From Euglena gracilis (Eukaryota > Euglenida > Euglenophyceae > Euglenales), in the NCBI GenBank assembly GCA_039621445.1, contig CP154955.1, forward strand, positions 30,263,471-30,327,470: a stretch of DNA of 64,000 bases, read 5' to 3'. The position numbers and the translations under genes were made by a program. Positions 33,150 to 44,671 of the stretch are shown piece by piece (the first letter of the stretch is position 1; each line of letters begins with the position of its first letter). Below the pieces are notes generated by a model. That model saw nothing but the letters and a program-made list of their open reading frames with translations, was not told where the DNA came from and ran no database searches.

Positions 33150-33288
33150 GCTGTGCATGAGCCCCGTCGGTGACAATTTTCGCCGCTGGTGCCGGCAGTT
33201 CCCGTCCCTCGTCAACTGCTGCGCCATCGACTGGTTCGACAAGTGGCCGCGCGAGGCGCTGCTGGCCGTCGCCCGGCGCCTGATGCAG
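33150..33288 (+). CDS. Exon 50: AAA4, CMSPVG and WPREAL
   Basis: Encodes LCMSPVGDNFRRWCRQFPSL and VNCCAIDWFDKWPREALLAV. LCMSPVG and FP.LVNC..IDWF..WP.EAL are diagnostic for dynein. Conventional donor CAG|GTCCGT. Intron 33289-33711 contains a CA/ACGC simple-repeat block. Confidence 0.98.
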
Positions 33289-33385
33289 GTCCGTCCCCCT
33301 CCACTCCCGCTACAATTGCATGCCAATTGACCATCATGACCTCCCACAAACATAATCCCCAGGTGATTTGACTGCTACAGAGTAA

Positions 33386-33640
33386 AAGTGTACACACATG
33401 CGTGTGCGCACGCACGCATGAATGCACGCACGCGCGCGCACACACGCACACACACACCAACACAGACACACGCACATACACATATGTGTGCGCACACACA
33501 CCCACACCCACACACGCACATTGACGCACACATGCACACCCACCCACCCACCCACCCACCAACCCACACACGCACACACACTCATAGAGAGAGAAAGGGA
33601 GGGAGAACGAGCATACACACAAGAAAACACGTGTGTGTGT
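33386..33640. repeat. CA/ACGC/CCCA simple-repeat block, intron 50
   Basis: Mixed ACGC, CACA and CCAC units on the + strand, ending in GAGA and GTGT stretches. Reading frames through it are repeat translations. Confidence 0.95.
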
Positions 33641-33711
33641 GTGTTTGGACGCCGAGTCCACATGTATGCTTATTTGAACGTTAACGTTTTGCAAACTCCG
33701 TCGGTGTGCAG

Positions 33712-33911
33712 GACGTGGATTTCGGTTCCACGGTGCACGACGGCTTCCTGCACGCCGTCACGGAGTGCTGTGTGGACATCCACGTCATCGTCGGGCAGAT
33801 GTCAGAGCGCTTCTACGAGGAGCTGCGGCGGTATTTCTTCGTCACGCCCACCTCGTACTTGGAGTTCATCTCCCTTTACATCTCCCTCCTGGAGGAGAAG
33901 CGCACAGAGAC
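33712..33911 (+). CDS. Exon 51: AAA4 end / stalk base
   Basis: Acceptor GTGCAG, phase 0. Encodes DVDFGSTVHDGFLHAVTECC, VDIHVIVGQMSERFYEELRR and TPTSYLEFISLYISLLEEKR. TP.SYLE.I..Y..LL..KR leads into coiled-coil 1. The next intron starts GGGCAG; its 3' edge is approximate. Confidence 0.97.
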
Positions 33912-34057
33912 GGGCAGGGTCCTGCACGGTATCAGCACATAAGTGTGGCCGAGGTGGGGAGGTGGGCATCAGCCGATGGCTTTCTTTGTCTCTGGCCACA
34001 AGCAAGGTTTCCTTGCTCATGTTCTGTGGTTTTGTGGCACACACATAGACATAAGTC

Positions 34058-34540
<483 letters not shown>

Positions 34541-34638
34541 GTGGTTTTTTTCCCAACAATGCAACCAAGCGACCTGAATAGTGTACCGACGATGAGGCGG
34601 GGGGGGGTGCACACATAGGACCGCAGGGCCGTGGGGTG

Positions 34639-34804
34639 GACCACGGCCATCAACCGCATCAAGAACGGGAAGGTGAAGATGAAGGAGACCAACGCCTCGG
34701 TGGACGTGATGCAGGAGGAGCTGAAGAAGATGCAGCCGCTGCTGCAGGAGGCCCGGGTCAAGACGGAGGCCATGATGGCCGACCTGGCGGTCCGCAAGGG
34801 CAAG
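34639..34804 (+). CDS. Exon 52: coiled-coil 1
   Basis: Encodes TTAINRIKNGKVKMKETNAS, VMQEELKKMQPLLQEARVKT and EAMMADLAVRKGK; the heptad pattern and R.KNG.....T...V..M match the ascending stalk helix. Conventional donor AAG|GTCTGC. Intron 34805-35545 contains a palindromic CCTTCGG/CCGAAGG module (35341) and C-runs. Confidence 0.95.
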
Positions 34805-35545
34805 GTCTGCGCCGGTGCTTGTGTTCTGGCAGATTTGTATGATTGCTGCTGATTGCTGATTGTTGCTGCTCAAGCCTTCTTCTGTGCCATGCTCAGCCCA
34901 CGGTTCCCAACACCATCCTTTCCTCCGACACTTCAGGTATTTCAGTCACGCGGGAGGAGCTGGAAGGGGATATTTTTTTACATCTTACATGAAGCCGCTG
35001 CCTCTTCTTCTTCCTCAATGCCATTCCTCTTCTTCTGAACAGATACCGGGAGTTTCAAAGCCACTTCCATCTGTGAACAGTGCTCCCAGGTTATTTGGGC
35101 AGAGGAAAAAACAAAACGACGCCGGCGTAAACCACTGACCCATCGGGACACTCACCCATCCACTCACACATCAGGATGACAGATACTCATACACCCACGG
35201 AAAACGCTGGCCAATCATTCCTCCCCCCCTCCGCAAGGGCTGTGTGGGAATCCCCAAACCCCTTGGGTGGGTGGGGGTGTGTCAGATCCCCCCAGATTTT
35301 CCCGTATTCCCGGGGGCACCAAGTTTTGGGTGAAAATATTCCTTCGGCGCCTTCGGTTCCGAAGGAATTTTTCCTTGCGGGGTGCTGTGGTCGGTGGGGG
35401 GTTCAACCCACCCCACCTCCCGGGTTGGGGGGGGGTGGGTCGACCCCACCAGACCTTCCCGTACAGGACTGCCCTCCGCTTATTGCTCCCTGACTCCACT
35501 GGGCATTCCCAGCGTGCAATTCGTTCACCCCCCCCCCCCCCGCAG

Positions 35546-35644
35546 GCCAGCGAGATCCAGAGGGACGTCTCCGCGGTGGCCACAGAGGCCGGGGAGCAGC
35601 AGGCCGTCGCTGCGGCGCTGCAGGCGGACGCCCAGAAGGACCTC
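35546..35644 (+). CDS. Exon 53: coiled-coil 1
   Basis: Acceptor CCCCGCAG after a C-run. Encodes ASEIQRDVSAVATEAGEQQA and AAALQADAQKDL, Ala/Gln-rich heptads of the stalk. The 3' edge is +/-1; CGG/CCG may pair across intron 35645-36260, whose interior is low complexity. Confidence 0.93.
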
Positions 35645-36260
35645 GCCGGGGCTGGCTTTCGGTTGGCTCCCGATCCCTCTGGGCTGTCTGGAGAGGTCAC
35701 CCGAGGGCATTGGGACACATCCCAACCTGGAACGTAAGGGGGCAGACCCCCTTACGTGCACCCCGGGAGTGTTTTTTTTTTGACTGGGTGGACGGGGTCC
35801 CCCACGCAGCCCGGCCCTCCATCCATGAGGGGAGGCCACCCAGCCCGGGGGGGGGGGTCGCAAAAAAGACATTTCAGACAAAAAATCCCCTCAAAAACCT
35901 CATTTTTCATCATTCTTGACCTTTTGTTAAAAATTACAGCTTTTGGCACCATATATTCCTTTCAGGTGCTTGCCCCCCAAAACCCCTGTTTCCTTATCGG
36001 TTTCTGCCTTTTTTTGCTTCAAAAATTGGTGCTTTGTGCCGGAACTTTTCAGCTCGCCCTGCTTGATTGGGTAGAACCGCGGACCGAGGGGGTCTGCCGC
36101 TTTAAAAGGAAACCTGACCCCTGACCCTGCTCTGGCTTCAGCAAAAGGAAGGTTTCCGGAGTTCGGAGGGGCGTGTGTTGACCAACAACCCACAAGGTGG
36201 TCTGTACCCCCACTGGCCTTGCCCCCCATTCGGAATGGTCCGTGAAAGCAGCCCGACGTT

Positions 36261-36462
36261 GACGAGGCGATGCCGGAGCTGGAGGGGGCGCTGAAGTCGC
36301 TGGACTCCCTCAACAAGAACGACATCGGCGAGATCCGCGGCTACACCAACGCCCCGAAGGCGGTGGAGAAGACGATGGCGGCGGTGCTCACCATCCTGAA
36401 GGAGCCGAAGCAGGACTGGGACCACGCGAAGAGCGTGCTGGGTGACCCCAACTTCCTGAGGC
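36261..36462 (+). CDS. Exon 54: start of microtubule-binding domain
   Basis: Encodes DEAMPELEGALKSLDSLNKN, DIGEIRGYTNAPKAVEKTMA and HAKSVLGDPNFLR. L..L.K.DI.E......P and W..AK..LGD..F are the conserved stalk-tip features. Leaves by non-conventional intron 36463-36605 (GGGCAG...CTGGAGCT), only 143 bases. Confidence 0.97.
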
Positions 36463-36605
36463 GGGCAGGGCCCCCCAGACAAAGGTGGGGTCGGACCCCG
36501 TTGGGGGGGCGGGCGATCGGTTTTTGGGGGTTGGGTCTTTCGGGCGCAACCCAAGCCAGGGATTTGGGACTTTCCCCCCGCCACCAGTGGGTGGCCTCTG
36601 GAGCT

Positions 36606-36646
36606 GTCTGCGAGATTATGACAAGGACAACATCCCCGCTGTCATT
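36606..36646 (+). CDS. Exon 55: microtubule-binding domain microexon (41 nt)
   Basis: Encodes RLRDYDKDNIPAVI, matching the L..YDK..I segment. Both flanking introns are non-conventional. The 3' edge is uncertain by one base because the CTG rule and frame differ by one. Confidence 0.85.
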
Positions 36647-36826
36647 ATTCAGCACAGGCATTTCGTTTGTGACTGTCTCCAAATTATTGACAGCATTTCA
36701 AGCTCTCCTCTCCCCCATTCACCTCCACACCAAGCCAGGCAGCGCGTTTCAAGGGGTCCAGAACGCATTTCAAGGGTTCCTCCTGCTGACACTGTACATC
36801 GATCCTCAAACCAAAGCCTGCCCCAG

Positions 36827-36880
36827 AAGCTGCAGAAATTCATGACTGATCCGGATTTCACGCCGGAGAAGGTGGGCTCC
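36827..36880 (+). CDS. Exon 56: microtubule-binding domain (54 nt)
   Basis: Encodes KLQKFMTDPDFTPEKVGS; PDF.PE.V is a signature of the stalk tip. Leaves by non-conventional intron 36881-37236 (AGGCAG...CTGGCGCC). A conventional GT at 36872 would also keep frame, so alternative splicing is possible. Confidence 0.88.
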
Positions 36881-37236
36881 AGGCAGGGCCCATCGTCACC
36901 ACAACGGCTCCATACTCTATGCGCACGAAATGGGCACCAGGAACCACTCTGTTGCTGCTGTGAAATGTGAACAGTTAGCTGATTCAGGTCACACTTTAAT
37001 ACCTGTTGGTTTTGATGGTGCGTCTTTGGTTTCTTAATACGTTTCTGCTTTTTTTGTTCAACTTATCTAATTTACTATAACATTAATTTAACACCAGGTC
37101 CTATATTTGTATTTCCAGGTTCCTAATCATCTTATACTAAAGCTATTGGTTTGTGGCGAGGCGGGGATGTGCAGGGGGGCAGGGCAGGTCGGGGTCATTG
37201 CCATTGTCCCCCGGGGCAGCGATCCACCCTGGCGCC

Positions 37237-37464
37237 GGGGGCAGCGCGGCGTGCAAGTCCCTCTGCATGTGGGTGCGGGCCATGGACCTCTACTACCGCG
37301 TGTCCCGAGCGGTGGCCCCGAAGAAGGCGGCGCTGGCCCAAGCGCAGTCGCAGCTGGACGAGACAAACGAGAAGCTGAACGCAGCACAGGCGAAGCTGCA
37401 GGCGGTGGAGATGGAGCTGAACGACCTGCAGGCGATGTTCGACAAGAGCAACAAGGAGAAGGAG
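37237..37464 (+). CDS. Exon 57: stalk tip and coiled-coil 2
   Basis: Encodes SAACKSLCMWVRAMDLYYRV, then heptads QAQSQLDETNEKLNAAQAKL and LNDLQAMFDKSNKEKE. AC..LC.WV.AM..Y is the conserved MTBD exit helix. Conventional donor GAG|GTGTGT opens into a short GT run. Intron 37465-37922 is low complexity. Confidence 0.97.
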
Positions 37465-37922
37465 GTGTGTGTGTGTGTGTGTGTGTGTGTGACGCGCGCG
37501 TGCGTGGTGTTGTCTGTTGTGCAGTGTATCTGTAGTGTGTTGTATGTTTCGGGTTGTCTGCAGCAGGCGCACACGTTGAATTTATTTTGGTCTTGCAGTG
37601 TGGCACCTCCTCTCCTTCCCCCCACTGACAGAAGATGGTGCAGTGGCGCGGGACTGGCGCCAACCCTCTTCTCAGTTTCAACAGCATGGTGGGGTGGGGT
37701 GAGGATCCGCAATTGATGGGAGGGGGCGACGACGAATTTCAGTCTCTTTTTTTCCTCTGTCGCATGTGTGATGTGTTTTTTTCATGTGTGATGTGTTTTT
37801 TTCATGTGTGATGCGCTCTTCAGGGTCCCCCCCCCCAATCACCACGGAGTGAACGGACACTCCACGATACCCCACTGCCACTGCCGACTGCCCTGCCCCT
37901 CCCCCCCCCCCCGTCCCGCCAG

Positions 37923-38047
37923 GACCTGGAGTACAACATCGACCTGTCCTCCAAGCGGCTGGTGGCGGCGTCCGCCCTGACGGGGTCCCTCGCGCAGGAG
38001 GTGGTCCGCTGGGACGCCCTCATCGAGCAGATGGAGAAGGACGTCCA
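37923..38047 (+). CDS. Exon 58: coiled-coil 2 / AAA5 start
   Basis: Acceptor CCGCCAG, phase 0. Encodes DLEYNIDLSSKRLVAASALT and SLAQEVVRWDALIEQMEKD; the R...A..L...L..E..RW motif ends the stalk. Non-conventional intron 38048-38674 (GCCCAG...CTGGCCGG), no gene inside. Confidence 0.95.
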
Positions 38048-38674
38048 GCCCAGGCCGCCGCGCTGCTCCTGCCCCCCCCCCATCCCCCCCCCCACTGAGA
38101 GGGCGGCTGTGAAGCGTGGCTCTCCAGCCTGGCAACCTGGGGAACCAATCCGGGGGGGGGGGTCTGGGCCAGCCAGTAGCCTGTTTCCTGCCTTGGATCC
38201 CTCTCCCCCCTGTCGACTGATTTTAATGCTCTTTGGGCGGCTAGGGTTAAAGGTTTTTTGCCTTGGAAGGCATCAAAATAGCCTGTCCAGGCCAAATTTC
38301 AAGTCAGAAATCCATTTCCAGCAGAATGTGCCAATTTTGGGGCTGTTTTTTTTGTTACAATTCTGATTTTTTTTTGTCTTGGTTTACCCCAGCTCAGCTC
38401 CAGTTCCAGCTGGGGGACTCCCGCGCCAGGGGGGGGGGGGAGGGCAACCCAAATTTTCGGCCTCCGAACTGAAACCCCCAGGGGCCATGAAGCGACGTCC
38501 TGGATGACAGGGGCAAAATTTGTTGCCAGCGCGGGAGGATTGTGCATATCCCTTTGGCCAACCTTTCCCCCATGCATCCCTCGTTGTGTGCTGCGTGCCA
38601 ACTCTGGTTCCGCACAGCCCTCACAGCTCTCCGTCCGGCCGTCGCCCGGAGGTCTGCCGGTCAACGCTGGCCGG

Positions 38675-38868
38675 AGACGTGTTCCTCTCCTCCGCCTGCA
38701 TCGCGTACCTCGGCGCCTTCACCGCGCCGTTCCGGCTGGATATGATCAAGCAGTGGTGCGCCCTGTCCGAGGAGCGCGGCATCGTCATCAGCGGCGGCTT
38801 CTCCCTGGTGGGCACGCTGGCCAACCAGATGCAGATGCGGGAGTGGGCCATCATGACCCTCCCCACCG
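38675..38868 (+). CDS. Exon 59: AAA5
   Basis: Encodes DVFLSSACIAYLGAFTAPFR, LSEERGIVISGGFSLVGTL and REWAIMTLPT. G.VF...A..AY.GAFT is the AAA5 entry motif. Conventional donor CCG|GTATTT, phase 1. Intron 38869-39559 is low complexity. Confidence 0.97.
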
Positions 38869-39559
38869 GTATTTGTGCCCGTGCCTGTGTGGGCGTGCTC
38901 TCTCTCCCTCTCTTCTGAATCAGTGTTGCTGGGGGAACTCCTTGGGGAGAACTCCGTGCCTACCCGAGAGTGTGTGCTTGTGGGGGAAGTGTGTTGGCAG
39001 TCCGTGTGGCGCGTGTGTTTTCAGTCTGTGTTGCGGTTTCGCCCCAGGCTGGCAGTTGGGGTATCGTCAGGGAGACGATCCTGCCAACCCTCGTCCCCGA
39101 CCGCTCCTGTCTGTGTGGTGCAGACCGTTAAAAACGAGCTCTGTGTCACCCTCCTGGGGGGGGGGAGAGGAGGGGGCTGAAAGAACGAGCCCCCAAAACA
39201 GTGCAACGCAGGACAGATAGATGGCTCCACTACCTACGGGGCATCCTCCGGGACAGCACCCTTTGGGGAGGGCTAGTCAAGGCCCTTTTGGTGTGGAGAA
39301 GGGCGAAAATTGCCGAAGATTGCGGGCGGCACCTGAAGGCTTGGGGCGCGAGCACCCAGTTCTCAGCCGCCGGTCCTGGGGTCGCAGCACCACCCCCTGG
39401 GGGAGGGGGTGGCAGGAGCCGCGGTTGCTTGCCAGTCGTTGTGTCTTGTTGGTTTCGGTTTGTCTACTCCTCAAACCTCCTGTTCTGTGGGAAGAAGTGT
39501 TCTTTTCTGCTGCCCACACTTCCACCGCCTCCCCTGGCTCACCGATGTCGCCGGCGCAG

Positions 39560-39741
39560 ACAACACGTCGCTGGAGAACGCGGTAATGGTGACGGTGTCC
39601 ACCTCCACCAAGTCCCGGCGCTGGCCGCTGATGATCGACCCCCAGGGCCAGGCTGCCAAGTGGATCAGCCGCATGGAGGCGAAGTTCGGCCTTAAGACCA
39701 TCAAGCTCTCGGAGCCCGGCTACATCCGCACCATGGAGCAG
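39560..39741 (+). CDS. Exon 60: AAA5, RRWPLMIDPQGQA
   Basis: Acceptor GCGCAG, phase 1. Encodes DNTSLENAVMVTVSTSTKSR, RWPLMIDPQGQAAKWISRME and GLKTIKLSEPGY. RWPLMIDPQ.QA..WI is invariant. Conventional donor CAG|GTGGGT. Intron 39742-40869 (1.1 kb) has T-runs, C-runs and no gene. Confidence 0.98.
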
Positions 39742-40869
39742 GTGGGTGTCCGGGGGCGTGCGTGTGACACAGCTTTGTCCACAGCTACAAGTGTGGGTGG
39801 CGTGCATATTTGGATTGATGGGCAGCGGCAAAAAAAATTCATCTTCTGGGGAGTTGCTGAAAACTTTGATAGCAAGAGGGCGCTGCAGGTTTTGAGGCGC
39901 AGCTGTGGTTGTTTTGTTTCTGGTTTGAAAGTTTGAAATTGCCATCTTAGAGAGAAAGAAAAAACAGAGTGCTTTTTTCACCATCTTATCTTGAAGGGCA
40001 TCAATTAGCCCAACGGGAGAAAGGTGTTCTGCTAGTTTAATCATCTTGCATTTATTGGCTCAGTGAGCTCTTGAGACTGTGCACCAGCTCGCTCCCTTCC
40101 AGACCTCGTTCCTTTCAGCTCAGATATCTGGGAAAACACACTCCCATTCAAACCTCAAATCCATCGACTTTGCATACAACATTTCTCTGGGGATAAGTGG
40201 CTCAGTCTTTGTTGAAAAGGAATGGCACACGTCCTTTGTCAATGGAGGAGGAAGGAATGGCACACGTCATTGTTGGGTAAACCCCCTCCCATGTCCAACC
40301 CCCGGGGTGTTGTTTTTTCGCCCGAAGTCCCAGCCTGGGGGGGGGCATTATTTGGGGGGGTAATAGATCCCCATAATTTTTTTTATTTTTTTGCAGTCCC
40401 AATAGCACCTAAAACCTGGAAGGGTGGGTGAAAAAAACACAAAGGCGTTTTTTGGGTTTTTTTTTTGGGTTTTTTGATTTTGGCAAAATTTGGTACTTTT
40501 TGTATTTTTTTTTTTTTTCCCCCCCCCCCCCGGATATTTTGGATTTTTGCTGAAAATTTTTTTGATTGTGAAAAATCCCTCTTTTTTTGCCCCAATTTTC
40601 CCCCAAGACCAAAAATGTCATTTTTTTGTCATTTTTGCATTTTTTTTTGAGTCAACAAAATGCTTATTTTTATGCAAAATGTGAAATGTGCCCCGGCGGA
40701 GCCGAAAGTTTTTAAAGTCATCTCCAGCAGAAAGTGTTTGCCTTGGCTTCCAAAGGATTTTATATGCAGTTTGCAATTTGCGTTTTTTTTTTTTGCGTTT
40801 TTTTTCGGTTTTTTTTTTCATCGCGTTTTTTGTGGGTTGATGTTGCGTCCCCCCCCCCCCCCGCTGCAG

Positions 40870-41030
40870 GCCATCCGCAACGGCACGCCGGTGCTGGTGG
40901 AGGACGTCGGGGAGACGCTGGACCCGGCACTGGAGCCCGTGCTGCTGAAGCAGGTCTACACCGCCAACGGCCGGACGCTGATCAACTTCGGGGGGACCGG
41001 CAGCGCCATCGACTACGACCCGATGTTCAG
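40870..41030 (+). CDS. Exon 61: AAA5, LDPALEPVLLKQ
   Basis: Acceptor GCTGCAG. Encodes AIRNGTPVLVEDVGETLDPA, LEPVLLKQVYTANGRTLINF and IDYDPMF. Conventional donor CAG|GTCCGT, phase 2, completing Arg. Confidence 0.98.
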
Positions 41031-41207
41031 GTCCGTGGCATTACTGCTGGACTCCTCTGAGGCCGCACAGAAATCACGAAATTCACACATGTGGTGTTGG
41101 CAGTGTAGGCAGCGCAAGGACTGTACTGCCGTGGCAGTCCGGCCGCGCAGGGTAGTCAAATGAACCTTTGAGCGGCGGTATCCAACCCCCCCTTCCCGTC
41201 ACGACAG

Positions 41208-41322
41208 GTTCTACCTCACGACGAAGATTGCCAACCCGCGGTACCTGCCGGACATCTGCATCAAGGTGAGCCTCATCAACTTCACCGTGACGATGCAGGG
41301 TCTGGAGGAGCAGATGCTGGGC
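41208..41322 (+). CDS. Exon 62: AAA5
   Basis: Acceptor CGACAG. Encodes [20 protein letters not shown] and [18 protein letters not shown], the F...TK..NP.Y.P....K....NF..T..GLE.QLL block. Non-conventional intron 41323-41674 (GGCCAG...CTGGGGGG). Confidence 0.98.
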
Positions 41323-41674
41323 GGCCAGGCCCTCCGTTGAGAGGCCCGTCCCCTTTTTGTTTGCTGCCCGGCTGAGGCGCGCTTTATGCCATGTTTCATG
41401 CTGCATCCACCAGCAAAGCTCACGTGCAACAGGAAGTCTTCCACATGATATTTTCCGCCCTTCCCAAAAACCACAACAAAAACAACAAAAACACAATTTT
41501 TTTTATAGAAATGGAATTCAGGAAAATCATTTGATCACCCAGAAGGCAGTGCAGCGCAATACACCCCGCTGGGTAACAACGTACTACTAACATACGAGGC
41601 CCGGAATGCCAGGCATGGCTGTCCCTGCCCTTCGCCGTCTCCCCCCTTGGGGCCAAAGACCGGGGCCTGGGGGG

Positions 41675-41824
41675 GACGTGGTGGCCATCGAGAAGGCATC
41701 GCTGGAGGAGACGAAGAACAAGATCATCCAGAGCGTGGCGAGCGACAAGAAGCGGCTGAAGCAGTACGAGGACGGCATCCTGGAGGACCTGGAGTCCGCA
41801 ACGGGCAACATCCTGGACAACCAG
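41675..41824 (+). CDS. Exon 63: AAA5 helix
   Basis: Encodes DVVAIEKASLEETKNKIIQS, KKRLKQYEDGILEDLESATG and NILDNQ. VV..E...LEE......I......L...E..IL..L....GNILD is typical. Two CAG triplets could define the donor; 41825 gives the family length (GGGCAG...CTGGCGGT). Confidence 0.97.
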
Positions 41825-41968
41825 GGGCAGGCCTGTCCCTGTGGATGCGGCGCTGTCATGCATGTCATGCATTCGTCCGGTGTGTCACGAGTGACCAGTG
41901 GTGTGGGTGTGGGCGGGCTGGGGGTGGCTCTGATGGGTTGCGCGGCTGTGCGGGAGATGCCTGGCGGT

Positions 41969-42064
41969 AAGGTGATCGATTCCCTGAAGAAGGCCCAGAC
42001 CACTTCCGAGCTGCTGTCCAAGCGCCTGGCTGAGGCGGAGCAGCAGTCCCAGTCCATCAACGAG
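41969..42064 (+). CDS. Exon 64: AAA5/AAA6 connector
   Basis: Encodes KVIDSLKKAQTTSELLSKRL and AEAEQQSQSINE, the L..SK.TS.E...RL..AE....I segment. Conventional donor GAG|GTGCGC. Confidence 0.97.
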
Positions 42065-42279
42065 GTGCGCGTTCCTGGTCTCCCGCCGTCGGGGAGCTGA
42101 GCCATTCCCCCCCCCCCCTGCTCTGGCGGTCAAATCAGCACGCCCGCAGAAAAAAGACAACTCCAATGGACAAAAATCCATTGGAGTTGGAGGGGCTGAT
42201 GCACATCTGTCGGGGGGGGGGGGGCAGTCCAGTGTATGTCGAACTTTGTGATGGGGTCCACGCTCCACCCGACCTGCAG

Positions 42280-42367
42280 GCCCGGCTGGAGTTCACGCCC
42301 GTCGCGACGCGGGCGTCCATCCTCTACTTCGTGATGGCGGACCTTGCCCTGATCGACCCCATGTACC
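42280..42367 (+). CDS. Exon 65: AAA6 start
   Basis: Acceptor CCTGCAG. Encodes ARLEFTPVATRASILYFVMA and DLALIDPMY, the Y.PVA.R...LYF....L..ID.MY motif. Non-conventional intron 42368-42963 (GGACAG...CTGGCAGC) contains C-run/AATAACCTGGC modules. Confidence 0.97.
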
Positions 42368-42963
42368 GGACAGGGTCTCTCCGAGGCGGGGGGGGGTGTG
42401 GTGTGGCCCTGTCCAAATTCAATGCCTGCCCAACCCGTTGTGTGCGATTGCATTCGACTTTGGTGACGGAAGTCAAGGTCGCCACTGGATAGACCCGGGG
42501 GGGGGGAGCTGGAGAAAAGCCAGTGCGGCCGATTCACTAAGCAGCCGATCTTATTGGCCAAAAGCAATGCCGGAGAGTTGGTGCCGACTTTTGTGCCTGA
42601 GCAGGCGCCGCTGGAGCAGGTGACTTTGTTTTGAATTTATTTTTTATAAAAATATCCGATAAGTGCGTTCAAATTTCCCCAGGCATCTTGGGCACAACGT
42701 CGATGTAAATCCCCCCTCAAATAACCTGGCGGGGCGCCAGGTAATTGGAACCAATTATTGGCCCCGCCCCTCCGCCAGGTTATTTGGGCCCTTTTTTTTT
42801 TAGCGTCGTAAAGGAATTTTGCCAAAAAGGAGGGTGCCAAGTTACTTGAACCATCTTTTTTTTGCCCCCCCGCCAAGTTATTCGGCCCCTGCCAGGAGCA
42901 AGGGCCTGCCAGGTTAATTGGGGGGGGGGGTTGTGCCACCAGTGATGGTGCAGCCCTGGCAGC

Positions 42964-43160
42964 AGTACTCGCTGGACTACTTCAAGAAGCTGTTCGGGCA
43001 GGTGGTGCAGCAATGCCCGCCACACGACGACTTCCAGGAGCACCTCGACGTGCTGATCCAGCGCCTGACGGAGGCGGTGTACGTCAACGTGTGCCGCGGG
43101 CTTTTCAAGAAGGACAAGGCCATCTTCTCCCTCCTCATCGCGGTCCAGATCCTGCGCCAG
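42964..43160 (+). CDS. Exon 66: AAA6
   Basis: Encodes QYSLDYFKKLFGQVVQQCPP, LIQRLTEAVYVNVCRGLFKK and DKAIFSLLIAVQIL. QYSL..F..LF and R...LT...Y..VCRGLFE.DK..FS.L are conserved. Conventional donor CAG|GTGCCG. Intron 43161-43763 holds C/G runs and a GC hairpin near 43427. Confidence 0.98.
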
Positions 43161-43763
43161 GTGCCGTTGTATGGTGCAATGCATTGGCCTGAGTGACGGT
43201 GTGGCGAAAGGTGGACACTGGGGACCATGCTGTTGTGGGGCTTCCATGGGCACATACAATAGACCCCGACTCCTCTTACCCCCCCTCCCTATGTCCAACG
43301 TCCCCCCTATGTCCAACGACCACCCCCCCCGGTCAGAGGACACCTTTTGGAGGTTTGGCAAAATTGGCCAAAATGCCATTTTTGGCACTTTTTGGACAAA
43401 AATTTGTCAAAATTGCCCAAAATTTTCGGCGCAAAGCGCTGGAAGGGAAAATTTGACCTTATTTGGGGGGTGGGGTCCCGATTACCCGCCAACATTTTTT
43501 TTTGACCCCTTGTCCAACGACCACCCCCCCGGTCAGAGGACAAAGGTTACCGGTCGTTGGACATAGGGAGGGGGGGGGGGGAGGGTAGAAGTCCTCTGGC
43601 GTGCCCGTGCGTTGATGAGTGCTTTGGGGCTGATCCGAGCACTTGACCCGGTGGCCGGTTCTGTGTGTGTGCGATGGGTCCGCAGGGGGAGGGGGCGATG
43701 CCTGCCTGGATGGCCTTGGGGGTGGGGGCTGCCCGGTTGGCAGTGCCCTCACGTCTCCGCCAG

Positions 43764-43897
43764 CGCAAGGAGATCCCCGAGGGCGAGTGGCAGTTCCTGC
43801 TGCGCGCCGGCGGGATGACGAGCGCGGAGGACGAGAACCACTGCCCGTTGGATTGGATGGACCCCAAAAAATGGGCCTTGCTCTGCGCCTTGGAAAG
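43764..43897 (+). CDS. Exon 67: AAA6
   Basis: Acceptor CGCCAG, phase 0. Encodes RKEIPEGEWQFLLRAGGMTS then HCPLDWMDPKKWALLCALER; EW.FLLRGG and W.....W matches AAA6. Conventional donor AAAG|GTCTGT, phase 2. Intron 43898-44577 includes a (GGCT)n stretch at 44213-44241. Confidence 0.95.
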
Positions 43898-44577
43898 GTC
43901 TGTGGATGTGTGCATGTATTACGCGCGCGCGCGTGTGTGCGTGTGTCTCATGTGTGCGTTCGTGCCTGCGTGTGCATTTGCATTACAGCATCGAACTTCA
44001 TCAAGCCCATCTGGATGCAGATCTAGTAATATGGTCTGACCTGCTTGACCACCTGGAGTGACACGTCTCAACAAACTTGCAGTACCACAACCAGGGCATC
44101 CCAGCAAGCTGGGCTCGACGGAAAATTTTTCGACACGAAGCACGAAAATCTTTGAAAAAAGAGGGGACAAAAGTAGAATGCTGAGGATGAGCTGCCGGCT
44201 GGAAAAATGATGCTGGCTGGCTGGCTGGCTGGCTGGCTGGACGCCCCCCCCCCCCCCCACCTCTCAGAGTCAGGGTCCCTCCGGCTTAAAAAAGCATCCC
44301 CTGGGGGGCTTGGGAGGTCAGGTTTTGGGTGGGGGATGTTGTGCGGTTCTCCACACCTTTGGCGCCGGGGTCCTGCAGACGACCACTTTTCCTGGGTTGG
44401 TGAGTACATACTGACTCCCCCCCCCCCCCCTCGGGGTTGTGCCTCTTATCGGTAAACCCCCCCATGATAGAAGGCCCTCACTTCCCCATGGGTTTTGAAA
44501 AAAGTGAGCCTGCGCGAAATCAAATATATGGCGAAGGCGTCGTCTCTTGATGGCCTCCACTGTGTGCTGTGCCCCAG

Positions 44578-44671
44578 GGTGGTGCACGCGTTCCACGGGC
44601 TTTGTGCGGACATCAAGGAGCGGCCCCACACGTGGCGTCGCTGGGTGGAGCAGTCCGACTACCAGGGGGAC
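44578..44671 (+). CDS. Exon 68: AAA6, HTWRRWVE
   Basis: Acceptor CCCCAG. Encodes VVHAFHGLCADIKERPHTWR and RWVEQSDYQGD, the F.GL...I...P..W..W segment. Non-conventional intron 44672-45963 (AAGCAG...CTGGCGCT), 1.3 kb of low-complexity DNA with ACAC-type stretches near its 3' end. Confidence 0.95.
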
